Below are positions 45,650 to 57,159 of a DNA stretch of 64,000 bases, one piece after another (within the stretch, counting starts at the first letter, position 1; each line of letters begins with the position of its first letter). Origin of the DNA: Saururus chinensis (Eukaryota; Streptophyta; Magnoliopsida; Piperales; Saururaceae). The notes under the pieces were generated by a model that saw nothing but the letters and a program-made list of their open reading frames with translations, did not search any database and had not been told where the DNA came from. The translations under genes were made by a program, and so were the position numbers. Location of the stretch: positions 33,109,057-33,173,056 of the forward strand of contig CP141148.1 in the NCBI GenBank assembly GCA_035235625.1. The letters run 5' to 3'.

Positions 45650-45723
45650 GTCTGGGTGGTGTAGTTGGTTATCACGCTAGTCTCACACACTAGAGGTCCC
45701 CGGTTCGAACCCGGGCTCAGACA
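45650..45723 (+). tRNA. trnV-CAC: tRNA-Val (anticodon CAC)
   Basis: The 74-nt sequence folds as a full cloverleaf. The acceptor arm GTCTGGG pairs with CTCAGAC (one G-U) followed by discriminator A. The D arm holds an intact A box (TGGTGTAGTTGG). The anticodon stem CTAGT/ACTAG encloses the loop with CAC. The T arm CCCGG-TTCGAAC-CCGGG holds an intact B box. No intron. A run of six T (45748-45753) some 25 bp downstream is the likely Pol III terminator. This is a nuclear-type tRNA gene. Confidence 0.97.
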
Positions 45724-45984
45724 TATCACAGATCTATGTTGTTTATCTTTTTTCCATTTTTCTCAGCAAGCGTTGTACAATTTTTTGGGGGGATGGATAG
45801 CACGGAACAATCATTATAAGGGAGGCTCTAGCTCCCTTGCTTCATGTACTAATTATAGACACGGCCTTAAACAATTTTTTGTCGGCTAAACAAGTTGTTC
45901 CTAAAAGAGTCTTTCAACATAACTAAAAATAAACCCTCCTAAACCACTTCATATAAGCTAATATATTTAGTAAAAAGTTAACAT

Positions 45985-46235
45985 GAACATGCGTGTTAAT
46001 ATGAGCCCAGGCATCGCAATACATACCAACCGGGCTTATATAAATTGCAAAAATTTCCATGTCTCTTTGCTAATTGAATGGCAGCTAGAGCACTGGCTGT
46101 ATGAGACATTAACTGCCGAGACGTGGACTTTGCATTGCAAATCTGGGATGTGATATCAGCTATGCATTTAAAGTCACCGAGGCCCCTAGTTCAAAAATTC
46201 AGACTCGCCCACTTAAGAAAACATTGTAGATATGA
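45985..46235 (+). repeat. SINE-like dispersed repeat, copy A
   Basis: It contains GGCAGCTAGAGCACTGG, which resembles the D-arm and anticodon region of a tRNA, and later AGTTCAAAAATTC, a degenerate B box. Copy B follows at 46452-46690 in the same orientation. The spacing of the two boxes is longer than in a tRNA, so the SINE class is a guess. Confidence 0.45.
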
Positions 46236-46451
46236 ACCCGAATCTGATCTAACGGCTGCAGAAATGGGGAACTTTAAAAGGAGATTATGGGTTTTCCTGT
46301 GCCTATAAGTGTTCGATAGTTTTTTTCATAACGAGTGTTCGATATGAACCATTAAGGTTTTAGCCCCTTGCTTATAAAGACTGCACAAATTGTAGTTGGC
46401 AAAAAAAGTCAATAGTAAAAGAGCCCTACAATGGGTGTCAACAAATCCTAA

Positions 46452-46690
46452 TGAGTCATGTAATATGAGCCAAGAAATTCACGTCAGAAATAAAGAACTT
46501 CCATGACGCTTTGCCTGTTGAAAGGCAGTTCGGCCGCTAGGGTGCTGAATGTATGAGAAATTACTGAAGCTGTGGAAATACAGGTTTTTCAGCGTAACAA
46601 AACTGGGTTTTGACATCAGCTATGTACTCAAACTCACGGAGGCAGCAAGTTCAAAACCTGAAAATTCCCCCACAATTAGAAAAAAAAAAC
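46452..46690 (+). repeat. SINE-like dispersed repeat, copy B
   Basis: Diverged direct copy of 45985-46235. It contains GGCAGTTCGGCCGCTAGGGT, ATGTATGAGA, GACATCAGCTATG and AAGTTCAAAACCTG in the same order and spacing, and ends in an A run (46679-46690). Confidence 0.45.
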
Positions 46691-46765
46691 CTCTCCCTAA
46701 AACAAACACTTTGTCAGCTGACCACATTACATAATAGATTTGATGTTTTAACAAAATTTTCTTTT

Positions 46766-48111
46766 TTAAACCTTGAATTTCCTCCCAACTTTCCCCTTTC
46801 CCCCCCGCTTGTTCTTCTTCATCTTGTCTTTGCGCTTCTTCTTCCCCACGCCACCAACTGGTTTCAAGTTCTGAGCATTCACGCTTGTCCCCTCAGCAAT
46901 CTCGACATCTGCTCAGAAACATGCAAGCTGAGTTATAAATCACATTCCTCAGAAGCTACAAGTTAGAAGATAGACTATAGCACACTGACATTCTTCAATT
47001 AGCCGATCTCCATTTGACTGCAGAAGCAGTTAGCCAGCAGATCTCAGAGAAGAAGGGGGAAAAGAAAAAAACCATGCTCTTTTGTAAGGTTATTCTAGCA
47101 TGGACTCTCTTTCTAAAATGGACAGCCTTATTTTTTTAGTTGTAACCATATTTGGAGGCAATATAAGCACAAGCAAGTTATGCATGTAAAACACTTGTTG
47201 CCATGAGAAGAGATATCATTCACCAATCAGCCTTGTCTGTGTTTCAGCTAAGTTACCTTCAATCTAACCCTCTAACAAAAGGCAGCAAAATTCCACCGAA
47301 CAAATTTCACAGAAAAAGATAACCAAGTTTCAGTAGCAATTTTGTTGAACCAAAAACGAAATTCATTCTTAGAAAAAGAAACTAATGGTTTCCTCAAAAC
47401 TGAATTAGTTTACCCTTCGTCTCAGTAGCAACAACAAACAAACAAAAAAGTAAACATAATTCTCTTAAAAACAAAAAAAAAAGTCAATATTGGCTTTCGA
47501 ACCCAATGCTATAATTAGAATGTGAAAATTCCAATATGCCCAATTAAAATTACTTGGCAACCAAAACAAGATTCAAAGAGCCCAATGGCCTTCTCAAAAC
47601 TGATGCACTTGAAAATCCTTCGTTTCAGTATCAACAACGAACAACGCAGATCAATCAGAAAAATATAGAAAAGTGTCGAGCTCTAATTTGAAAAAAAAAT
47701 CATCTAATTTCAACAAATCAAACTCTACATAAGCCATCAATCTTGCAAGTGGACACTACACAATCCACCAGCCACAGTAATTCACGATTTTCATTCAACA
47801 AGTAGAAGCAAGACCAACCAACCAAAAACCCAGACATGCATGTTACAAGAGGGACCCATAATTCAAAGGAGATAAAAAATACATATCTTTGTTCAGTTTA
47901 ATTGAGGAAAAATGGAGACAGTGCAAGTACCCATGGAGGCCGGGGTATCGGAGGTGGTGGGGGGGTCGGGAACGGCAAGCTTGGGGGCGCCGAGCGCGGC
48001 CTGCTGGGCGGCGAGCTTGGCAGCCTCCTTGGCGTCGTAGAAGGGCTGGACCAGCTCCCTCCTCAGGGCTCGGAGCCGCTTCTCCCTCTTTGCCCTCAGC
48101 GATTTCGCCAT
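46766..48111 (-). CDS. LLPH/UPF0642-type ribosome-biogenesis protein, two exons
   Basis: Exon 1 (48111-47931) starts MAKSLRAKREKRLRALRREL and continues with VQPFYDAKEAAKLAAQQAAL; it ends at ATGG|GTACTT in phase 1. A 1.0-kb intron follows. Exon 2 (46908-46766) reads DVEIAEGTS, then LKPVGGVGKKKRKDKMKKNK and a GKGKVGRK tail. The protein has 107 residues with strongly basic ends. This is the plant form of the LLP homolog (LLPH) and yeast Ybl028c family, small nuclear or nucleolar proteins linked to ribosome assembly. A telo-box (TTAGGGTTT, 48153-48161, reading AAACCCTAA on the coding strand) lies 42 bp upstream of the ATG, as is usual for plant ribosome-related genes. An in-frame ATG at 48144 would add 11 residues; the inner ATG fits the conserved MAKS start. 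Confidence 0.88.
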
Positions 48112-48144
48112 CTTTTGCCGAATTCGCGGACCTCGTGGGCTCAC

Positions 48145-48161
48145 TTTATAAATTAGGGTTT
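48145..48161 (-). promoter_or_regulatory. Telo-box and TATA-like block upstream of the LLPH-type gene
   Basis: On the minus strand AAACCCTAA is followed directly by TTTATAAA. Telo-boxes of this form are enriched ahead of plant genes for ribosomal proteins and ribosome assembly, which agrees with the neighbouring gene. Confidence 0.55.
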
Positions 48162-48308
48162 TTCATGAGAAGGGGAAAGCTGCAGGGGACCCCGCTGGCC
48201 ACAATCGGGAATAGATGCTGATGCACCAGGTCGGGTTAGGGCCCGAACCCGGACCCGATATCGTAATCTGAATCCGACCCGATTACTTATTTATGTCATT
48301 TTATTAAA

Positions 48309-51166
48309 AGGTAAATTATTTAAACAATATTAAATTTTTTTACCAAAATTACGTATTTTGAAAAATATTTTTTAAAGTGGCATTGGTTTTGGCGACATAA
48401 GTCTGAGTGGTTTATTTTTAAAAATTTAATTAATTTTGTCCTTTGGAAGAACAAAATCATCTTTAAGTTAATTTTATACTTTCAAAAGACGAAATCTATA
48501 AAAATTTCAAATAAATGACAAGATCAACTTAAGGTGAATTCTTCATTCCAAATGACGAAATTACGATACTTATATACTTTGGCCAAATGGGCGTCCCACA
48601 CTCAATAGATTTTGTCCTTTGAAAAGGTGATTTTGTCATTTGGAATGACAAAATCATTCTTCATTTTAAACTCGATGCCCCATCCAGTTCGTCTTACGCA
48701 ACATCCTCCTGAGTGTCATTGTGCCCCTTTCCTGAGCGCCGCTATGCTCCGCCCAAATCTATTCTCCATGCTCCTTTCACGTGCATTGTTCTGCCATCTG
48801 CAGCGATCCCCTTTGTTTATTTTCCCAAATCCGCCCTCTGTGATCCATCGTTCAGTCAGATCTAAGTGAGCAATTTTTTTTATACTTTGATATGTTCATT
48901 ATCTGAACTGCTCACCAAAAATTTATTTGTACATGTTGAAGTTAATTGCTTTGTGAAGGGATTTCTCTATCTTTTTTTATCTTGATTATCATGTATAGTA
49001 TCTTTGTTCCCTTCTCTAGCTGTTCAAATTAAGATTGTGATAGTGAATGCTTGGCTATAAAGATTATGATGCTAATTTGGTATGGGGTGATGGGTGGCTG
49101 AAAGTGGAGCTGAGGGTGGAGGAGGAAGGGGGAGGCAGGGGGAATAGGGAGGCTGGGAAGGGGGTTTGCTAGGAGAGGGGTTGGTTTTGGGTGGAGTCTA
49201 AAATGGTGATGCGGAAGAGGGAGGTTGGGAAGGAAGTGTGGTAGGGAGAGGGGTTGGTGGTGGGTGGGTGGGGGGAAGAGGCCGGGAAAATAAGAGATTT
49301 TTTTTAAATTATGATGCTAGTTTTTATCTTAAAAAGATGATTTTGATAATATGCAATTGATTTATTTACTGCTGGTTTTTATATTAAGCTCGATTTATCT
49401 CATATTTCATTAAGTAAAGTAGTTATTTTGAGGCAATTGATAAATGCATTATTTATTATTTATAGAGGAGAGTTAGACCACCAATGGCTTTATTAGGTAA
49501 TTTTATTTCATTATCAAATTTTATATAATGATTATAAGATATGTAAGATAATTTAAACTTAATTATCTTTATAAAATGTGTAGGTTATTTGGCAACTGTA
49601 CTCGCCGAAGGTTTTGGTTGTGTTACCTCCTCTCTACACCGAAGGTCGAGATGTGTGGCTCTCGCGAACACCACTTATATGTTTTGAGATTATCGAGATG
49701 TACATGCTGGATCATGTGATGCTCTAGTTTAACTTGGAGCAAGAGGTCCCACCTTGTACCGTCGAGTTTGTCCATTGCATCACTCGATAAGGCCGCCATA
49801 TTACCGACTGGGCTATACACCATGCAGTATATATCGCTCGATGGGATGATAGAAGAGCCACTATTATTCAATGGGATATGGCTACAACATCGCGAAATGT
49901 TCGTAGCCCATATATGTAGTAATATTTACCCATTGCGCGGTGATATATTTTACCGCGCGATGATGTAGAGGATATTAAATATAAGCCTAAGGGTGCATCT
50001 AAGGCAGCTTTGGTAAGAATATCTTTATTAATTATATAATAATATTTTCTTATATCTCATTTATTATTTATCTAACTTTTAGTTCTTTTTTATAGCTTGG
50101 TTTAGTGTGATGTACACATGCATAATTGACTTACACAATTAACAGCTATACTTCAGGTGAGGCCTTATTAGCATCATGTCAGTTGATACTGAGGGAACAT
50201 GATGATGTCCTTCTTAGCTTTCCACTACTTGAGTCGGTGATTATAGACGTTCATGGGCATTATCATACTGACGAGGTAACTCATACACAGCCGAGGCACG
50301 ATCCATTTGCTGATATTCCATCTTCATCTACACCACCTACCTCTCCTCCATGTTCATCATTTCTAGATACTCCACATGTAGCTTACCCACAACTAGATCC
50401 GATACTCTATTATAGATGACAATGGCTAACTCATGTTGAGCCGTAGTTACTTATGCACATCCGGAGCCAGAGCCAGAGCACGCGGACCATGAGGAGCAGA
50501 GGGAGCTAGTACAACACCATCGAGGTCGAGGCTGAGGTCAAGGTCGCAGATGTATGAGTAAAAGAGATTGAGTGAATTAGAATTGTGATATATTTGTTTT
50601 GAACTAAACATTTTATGAACATATGTGATATTAGATTTGTATGTTTTATAAACATTTATATCTTATCTTTACTTGTATGTTTGGATGATAGTTGATGTGG
50701 ATAAATTTAATATTATGTGAATGATAGTTGATAGTGGATAAATTTGATGTGTGTGGATTAGAATTGAAACTTGATGTGTGGAATATACAGGGAGGTGTTA
50801 ATTTCAGTTCCAAGTTATCCTAAAAAAAATTTGAATCAAATTTCATCCGTCCTTGACGGAATCTGACTTGAAACAACATTGAGTAGTCGGAGAGCCAAGT
50901 GACCATCAAGTTTCGTCACCTGATTTTGTCATTCTAAAGGACAAAATTATGTGAAAATAAAGATTTCGTCCTTTGGAATGACGAAATCAATTTAAAGATG
51001 ATTTCGTTCTTCCAAAGGATGAAATCAATTATTTTTTTAAAAAAAAGTCATGTAGGGTTAGTGCTTGGCTGGCGCCTACGTGGTCAAAACCAACACCACT
51101 TTGGGAAATATTTTCCAAAGTGCATAATTTTGGTAAATTTTTTTATATTATTTAAATAATTTTTCC
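48309..51166. mobile_element. Second Mutator-like element of the same family, carrying a plant-mobile-domain gene
   Basis: The ends (AGGTAAATTATTTAAACAAT at the left, and the complement of AATAATTTTTCC at 51166) match the terminal repeats of 25341-26908. Subterminal blocks are shared too: GACGAAATC mini-palindromes (48430-48660 and 50930-51010) and, on the right, CTTGGCTGGCGCCTACGTGG and CACCACTTTGGGAAATATTT. The two ends have diverged from each other, and no target duplication is visible, so this copy is older. Its interior contains a broken plant-mobile-domain gene. Confidence 0.75.
49484..50570 (+). pseudogene. Plant mobile domain (MAIN-like) gene remnant
   Basis: After a short first exon (MALL, donor near 49496) the plus strand reads WQLYSPKVLVVLPPLYTEG, RDVWLSRTPLICFEIIEM, VPPCTVEFVHCITR and TDWAIHHAVYIARWDDRR (about 49585-49850). 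This is the plant mobile domain shared by MAIN/MAIL1 proteins, often labelled serine/threonine phosphatase 7 long form homolog, and by several transposons. Stops interrupt it (near 49725, 49786 and 49918). A later part (50126-50420) reads SGEALLASCQLILREHDDV and a Ser/Pro-rich tail, ending in an Arg/Gly-rich stretch broken by a stop. It lies wholly inside the Mutator-like element. It is not functional. Confidence 0.7.
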
Positions 51167-54100
51167 ATCATAGGGCAAATTTATATAGTAAAATTTAAAA
51201 TTTTTATTTAAAATTTTAATTGAGTCAAGTTAAGTTGGATCACCTGAAACTCGAACCCTGAATAGTTATTTTGGTAGAATATAAAAATCTAAACATAACC
51301 CATTAAGGTCGGGTCAGGTTTTTTTAATTCCCTACTTGAGTAGCATCCCTAGTCGGGGGAGTGGGTAGTCTTTGAATAAATCCTAACCATTCAATGAGCC
51401 TGACCCTATTGTCAACAACATAAAAAATGAACTCGATCCACAATTTGGTCACTTGGAACCATAAATTTGCAGTATATTGGTGTGATAATATTACCATTTT
51501 GCTCGAATCGATACCAAAATGTTGAATTGTATGCACGTAGGTAAAGGTTTGCCTCCACCGTATATATGTTTGTGTGTTGACACTGAAGGGCGAGAGAGGC
51601 GGCCATATGTGCAACATCAAGGTAAATAAGCCAAGCAAATCAACTTTATTCATCATGATCTTGGCCTTGTGCAGCGATTGCCGTCTAGCCCTTGAACCCA
51701 AATAACGTACCTACCCCAAGGTATAAAAATGCAAACATGCTCCTAAGTAAGCTAACCGAATGCACACGAGCAACCTAGACAACTCAAGCAACAAAATATT
51801 TCATTTTAGTACCATGCATGTGAAGGCTACACAAGTTTTCTTGACAATGGCCGACCAAATGTCCCAATGCCGCCAACCATGTGTGTGCATCTTGCATTGT
51901 GTTGCATATACATGTTGAGCAACATTATAGGCCTTCCCTACAACGCATACACGTGCTATGCAATACTACGTACAATCCTATAAGGCAAGTGCACTATTTG
52001 TGCAACATATAAGCACATGTGTGCGCCCCATTATATGTCACTTGCACCTTGCTACTAGATATGATGGTGCAAATTACTTAAACCCACCTGCCGCCGACTA
52101 GCACGTGTCCCTAGTGCACACCTTGCTAGATGTGTCCCATGCATACATCTGTATTCGGAAATGACCAAATTAAGATTATTATAGTGTTTTTTTTCTAAGG
52201 CTCAGATGGATAAAGTGCAATCGTACACAAATACAAGAAGAATAAATTAAAAAACTTGCAAATGAATTTTTCCATATTTTTATTGTTCGTTTTAAGACAT
52301 AATTTAGTGCTAAAAGAGTTCTCATGCTTTTAGCCAAAAAAAAAATCTCATATTAAACTTAATGAGAATGAATTTAATTTTCCCCATAACTACTGATGCA
52401 GGAGCATAATTGGATTGAAATATTAAGCTCTAGTTTTGTCAAGGAATGTTATTTGGTTCAGACAATTCGTCGAACACTTATATCAAGTGTTAATTGGCTG
52501 AAGGGCAATTTTGGTAACTACTAATGGATTTAAAGTTGTACGTTGTTAACTCGGGGGCCTTTAAGACATTTTGGTTTAAATAAATTGGCCGTTAAATCTG
52601 TTAGCCTTCTTCATCCTCTGTGCACCGGAACAATAATGGGATAACAGTGACAGCGAAGAGTTTATAATGACGTCAAAATCAACGCAGAATTCCATCAAGA
52701 GATTCAAGGATTATATGTTAGTATAAATAGACCTTTGGTTGTAATTACAGTTGGTTGTTGAATGAAATTTCTTTATATTTGGTTTAACCAAATGTGGGTT
52801 TTACCCGTGCTCTGTTTCTGAGCAGAAATTGAAAGTTCTCCGGGATGATGAACTCCAGTTTGTTTCCTTTCTGTATTTGATCTTCAAATCAGTGAAATTC
52901 AAAAAGAGTTCATTTCGAATTCCTGTTTCCATTTGTGCGTTGCATCAGCTATTCTCCCACGCAGAAACGCATTATCCCATGTAAAAATTTAAGTTGACCA
53001 AATTTGTGTTGGCATAAGATACTAAAATTTGTTTGAACGTGTTTTCAAAGGAATTGATGCATATTTAGGACGTAAAAAAGTGGCATTATGTTATTTGATG
53101 TGATAGATTTTTTTGTCTATGTGTGATAGATTGATAGATGTGACGAGCTTACATTAAAATTAATAATTACAACCAGATAGTTGTGTCAGGAGACAACTTT
53201 TTTGTAGCAAAGTATCCACAGTCAATTATGCCTTTTCTACCATTTGCCATTTAATTTTTATGATAAAACTCCTTGCTATAGTTACTCTTTGAAATGCTTA
53301 AGTGATTGGGATCACCAAAAAACTTTGACACCTAAGGAAATAAGTCTTAAACTATCCCTTCATTGAGGGGAGAAACTACAAAGTTTCAAACCCGATGATG
53401 TGCAGCACCATATTAATCACTTTGACAACCAAGGGCATTACAAGGTCACTGAATATGTCCAAAAACCTTCACACATGCACATTCTTAAATCTTACCCCGT
53501 GGAGCTAGCACAGTTTGCAAAGACATTGGCTCCAGATAACCAATTGAAAGCATGAACCTGTTAAAAAGTGAAATGCCAGTTAATTCCATGAGTAAATACA
53601 AAAACTTTCCTCAGCCATTCAACAATTTTATTCTCAACACCAGCAAATCAAATTAGATAATTATAGTCACTCGTATAGATAATTATTTAGCACCATAAAA
53701 AGAGTTAAAGCTTTAACAAAGTTATGTTTATACATATTGCAGAATGTTCTGCCTCCGGCTTTTAACAGTGAGACAAGCTTAAGCCTTAATTACAGCTCCG
53801 AGATTACACAGTCCAACTTCGTTCGGTTTTATCTTGACTCTTCAGTTTCCATACGAGCCAAGGTCAACCTAAAGCTGGGAGCCTGGGACTAAGCCACGAT
53901 AGTCAAGTTGTGCTTTAGTATAGACATTGTATGCCCATAATAAGGTCGTGCCTCAAAAGAATATGACTTGCCCTCTAATAATAAATTAAACTGTCTGAAA
54001 TATTATGCTAACGAGATATTAAGCAGAGATGATACAATGTCGGGTCCTGTGCCTCTGAATGATGTCACCTGGAAAATACTAGGAGATCAGTATTTGCATG

Positions 54101-54343
54101 ATTGTCAAAGCAATTCCCTCTCTTCAAATATGATTTTTGTTTTCTTCATGATATAAGAGGTTGAGATTAGGCATCCAGGAATCAGCAGATATGTCATTGA
54201 CTCTTCTGAAGTAAATTTGGCAGATGTCAGAGTCGTCCGATGACCTCTCTATTTAATCAGAAGGGAAACTATAGATCACTATGGTATTTGAATATTTCAG
54301 GTCATGTGTATAGGAAATATCAAAAGTTGTACTTAAGACTTGT
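51167..54343. other. Intergenic with dispersed repeats and an LTR-like segment
   Basis: No gene recognised. 51840-52070 is the inverted partner of 37690-37925. 52437-52990 looks like part of an LTR: a TGTCAAGGAATG start, then a TATA box (TATAAATA, 52722-52729) and a downstream transcribed-type region; no second LTR or target duplication was found. 53990-54340 probably contains the OTP84 3' UTR. Confidence 0.5.
51840..52070. repeat. Dispersed repeat, copy 2 (inverted relative to 37690-37925)
   Basis: On the minus strand GTTGTAGGGAAGGCCTATAA matches CATTGTGGGGAAGGCCTGCA of copy 1, and the flanks (ATGTTGC, GTGTGCA and CACATGT words) keep the same order. Noncoding; type unknown. Confidence 0.6.
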
Positions 54344-57007
54344 TCACCAATAATCCGCACAAGAACACTCCCCATCTTTAAAATGGTGGAACCTTCTTAC
54401 ATCCCTCACTATGATCTCCCTTCCTACAATCTTGGAAATGTACTTGGTTGCAACATGGCAATCGTTGCAGACCCTCAGATTCTTTGCAACCCGAATTGTG
54501 GACCCTGGAGGACTATTTATAATTCCAAATGCAATGGCTAACCGCTCACTGTGCCCACATAACATGTATTCCTTCTCTTCCTCCCCTATATTGTGAAGAA
54601 CACAAGAAGTATCAGCCACATATCCTTCTTTCTTCATCCTCTCTAGTAGTTCCTCCAACAATCCATGGACTTGCGCACTTTGTGCATGGGATCCATCTCC
54701 TGCAGTAAACTTGTGCACCTCATCTCTCATTTCGATCCAACTGCATCCTGGCTCTTTCCGTATTCCCATCTCCTTCATCTTTCTTCTAACCTCCATTGCC
54801 TCTTCCCACAAGCCAGCAGATGAGTATATATTCGATAACAACACATAATGGCTAGCCACGTGAGGCTCCAGGACAAAGAGATTGTGAGCTGCTGTCTTTC
54901 CTAGTCTTACATTACCATGTATCCTACATGCTCCAAGTAAGCTACTCCAAACACCAGCTTGGTGAGGTCCTGGTATCATTGATTGAATGATCCCATGTGC
55001 TTCCTCCAACCTCCCTGCCCTACCCAACAAGTCTACAACACATGCATAGTGATCTGGCGTAGGGTACACACTATACTCCTCTTTCATCTTATAGAATATC
55101 TCTAGGCCTTCGTTAACAAGCCCCGAGTGACTGCAAGCAGCAAAAAGTGTAATGAATGTAATTTCATTAGCTTTCACCCCATCACTGGCTTCCATATCTT
55201 TGAACAGCTTTAGCGCTTCATCACCTTGTCCATGCATGCCATAAGCCATAATTAGAACATTCCAACTGATTACATTTCGCTTGGGCATATGATCAAACAC
55301 TTTCCTAGCTTGCTTCAGGCAACCACATTTTGCATACATATCCACAAGCGCACTCGCAACTGTTACTTCCTTTGCCAGTTCTTGCCTAATGGCATAGGCA
55401 TGTATTTCTCTCCCCTTTGCGAGTGCAGCCAGTGCAGCGCAACCAGGCAAAACTGCCATGAGTGTAATAGAATTTGGCTTATACAGACCGCCATCATCTT
55501 CCCCCATTTCTCCCTTTACCCTTCCCTTCCACATTTCACCTACTAATTGTAGTGCACCATCATGATGTTTATTATTCACATAGCCTGTGATCATGGTATT
55601 CCATGAAACTATATCCTTATCATTCATACTATCAAATATCTTTCGTGAAATTTCCACATTTCCAACCCTAGCATACATATCCATAAGAGCATTCTGTACA
55701 TACCTGTCGTCCACAAAACCTCTCTTTACAATGTATCCATGAATACCTTCTTTATGTAAGAACAAGCCACTGCGAACACAGGCAGGCAAGATACTAGCAA
55801 TGGTGGTTGGATTTGGTGTTAGACCAGCTTCTGTTTCCATCTTGATGAACACCCTCAATGCATTTTCATCAAGTTCATTTCGTGCATAACCAGAAATCAT
55901 GGCATTCCAAAGCCCAATCCTCGCTTTTGAGATCCCATCAAACACTCTTTGGCCGCTATCCACTTCTCTGCAATTGCAATACATGTCTACTAGTGCACTA
56001 GCCACAAAAGAGTTCTCAAAGAGACCATCATTTCTCAGTGCATAAGCATGAATTTCTTTTCCAATGTGTAACATCTCCAAATGGGCACAAGCGGGTAGGA
56101 CACTAGAAAGTGTCACCCCATCAGGCTTGAATCCTGCAGCAGTCATTCTTTGCAAGAGGTTCAGTGCATCCAACAAGTGACCATTCTGTGAAAAGGAACT
56201 AATCATAGTGTTCCAAGTAACCATGTCTCGCTGATCGAATTGCTTGAACAAGTTGTACGCATCTTGAACTCTTCCCAATTTGGCATACATGGCGATTAGT
56301 GCATTGATGCTGAAAGTTCTGTCAAGACAGCTACCATCCCTCAGTCCATACCCATGAAGTTCCTTCCCTAACCGAAGCCCCTCCCGCCTGTTCAACTGGG
56401 AGCAAGCAAGAGCAACACCAACAAGTGTAAACGAGCTGGGCTCCCCATGATCCATCAGCATAGCCCGAAACGCCTCCACTGCAGTGCCCCACTCCTCAAA
56501 ATGACACAGCGCAGCAATCAACGAATTCCAAGTCACCTGGTCTCTCTCAATAATTCTGTCGAACAACCGAAAGACATCGTCCAAGTGACCACATTTCGCA
56601 TACAAGGTGAGAAGCGTATTGGCCACGGTGACGGGAGATTCATGATAACCCAGTTTCACAACAGCAGCATGAATTTGCTTCCCTGTTCTCAAATCCCCGA
56701 CGCCGGTGACGGATTTGAGAACGGCTGGGAATGCATAATGGTTCGGTGCGACCCCCGCAGTGGTCATGGCAATGTAGGTGGAAATGGCGTCTTGGAAGTG
56801 GCCGGAGCGGACATGGGACCGGAGGGACTCCACCCATGCCGCCGGGGGACGTTGCAGCCGGGTGGTGCAGCTCGGGGAGGATAGAGGAAGGGGTTGGAGT
56901 TGGAGGGGGAGTACATGAGAGGCGGGTCGTTGCTGGTTTTGGTGGGGAGGAGGAGAAGTGGAAAAAGGAGGTACGGGAACGGGAGAAGCTAAGAGAGGAG
57001 AGTGCAT
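54344..57007 (-). CDS. OTP84: PLS-class pentatricopeptide repeat protein with E and DYW domains, OTP84 type
   Basis: An 887-residue protein in a single exon. A Ser/Pro-rich N-terminus (1-60) fits a plastid transit peptide. About 20 P, L and S pentatricopeptide motifs fill 60-690, with typical units such as ALVDMYAKCGCLKQARKVFD. The E and E+ motifs follow, then a complete DYW deaminase domain ending in the tripeptide DYW. Its zinc ligands and catalytic Glu are intact: HSE at 819-821, CNDC at 847-850 and a C-terminal CSC. Many stretches (HLEMLHIGKEIHAYALRND, KPNSITLMAVLPGCAALAAL) match Arabidopsis OTP84 (At3g57430), which edits C to U in plastid ndhF, psbZ and ndhB transcripts. The targets here are inferred from orthology. 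The start is the first ATG of the long frame. A MULE begins only about 150 bp upstream. Confidence 0.93.
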   Translation of the reverse strand: MHSPLLASPVPVPPFSTSPPPHQNQQRPASHVLPLQLQPLPLSSPSCTTRLQRPPAAWVESLRSHVRSGHFQDAISTYIAMTTAGVAPNHYAFPAVLKSVTGVGDLRTGKQIHAAVVKLGYHESPVTVANTLLTLYAKCGHLDDVFRLFDRIIERDQVTWNSLIAALCHFEEWGTAVEAFRAMLMDHGEPSSFTLVGVALACSQLNRREGLRLGKELHGYGLRDGSCLDRTFSINALIAMYAKLGRVQDAYNLFKQFDQRDMVTWNTMISSFSQNGHLLDALNLLQRMTAAGFKPDGVTLSSVLPACAHLEMLHIGKEIHAYALRNDGLFENSFVASALVDMYCNCREVDSGQRVFDGISKARIGLWNAMISGYARNELDENALRVFIKMETEAGLTPNPTTIASILPACVRSGLFLHKEGIHGYIVKRGFVDDRYVQNALMDMYARVGNVEISRKIFDSMNDKDIVSWNTMITGYVNNKHHDGALQLVGEMWKGRVKGEMGEDDGGLYKPNSITLMAVLPGCAALAALAKGREIHAYAIRQELAKEVTVASALVDMYAKCGCLKQARKVFDHMPKRNVISWNVLIMAYGMHGQGDEALKLFKDMEASDGVKANEITFITLFAACSHSGLVNEGLEIFYKMKEEYSVYPTPDHYACVVDLLGRAGRLEEAHGIIQSMIPGPHQAGVWSSLLGACRIHGNVRLGKTAAHNLFVLEPHVASHYVLLSNIYSSAGLWEEAMEVRRKMKEMGIRKEPGCSWIEMRDEVHKFTAGDGSHAQSAQVHGLLEELLERMKKEGYVADTSCVLHNIGEEEKEYMLCGHSERLAIAFGIINSPPGSTIRVAKNLRVCNDCHVATKYISKIVGREIIVRDVRRFHHFKDGECSCADYW

Positions 57008-57159
57008 TTGAGATCGGGGTAGAGGGACCGGGGAGAGGCCCGAGCTTCAAGAAGAGTGGAACAGATCGGAAATCCAACTACATGTACTACAATCGTTTGA
57101 TTTACCTTATCTTATCTTATTAGTTGCATGATTTTTTTTTTGGTTAACTTTACGGTTTA

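Larger units (their letters stand above)
45724..46765. other. Intergenic with two copies of a SINE-like repeat
   Basis: No gene. Two diverged direct copies of a repeat, 45985-46235 and 46452-46690, share blocks such as TATGAGCC, TTCCATG-C-CTTTGC, CTGTATGAGA/ATGTATGAGA and GATATCAGCTATG/GACATCAGCTATG, and end in an AGTTCAAAA box. Confidence 0.5.

Noticed and set aside
56447..57123. Open frames opposite the 5' end of OTP84
   Set aside because: Antisense shadows of the pentatricopeptide gene without known domains.
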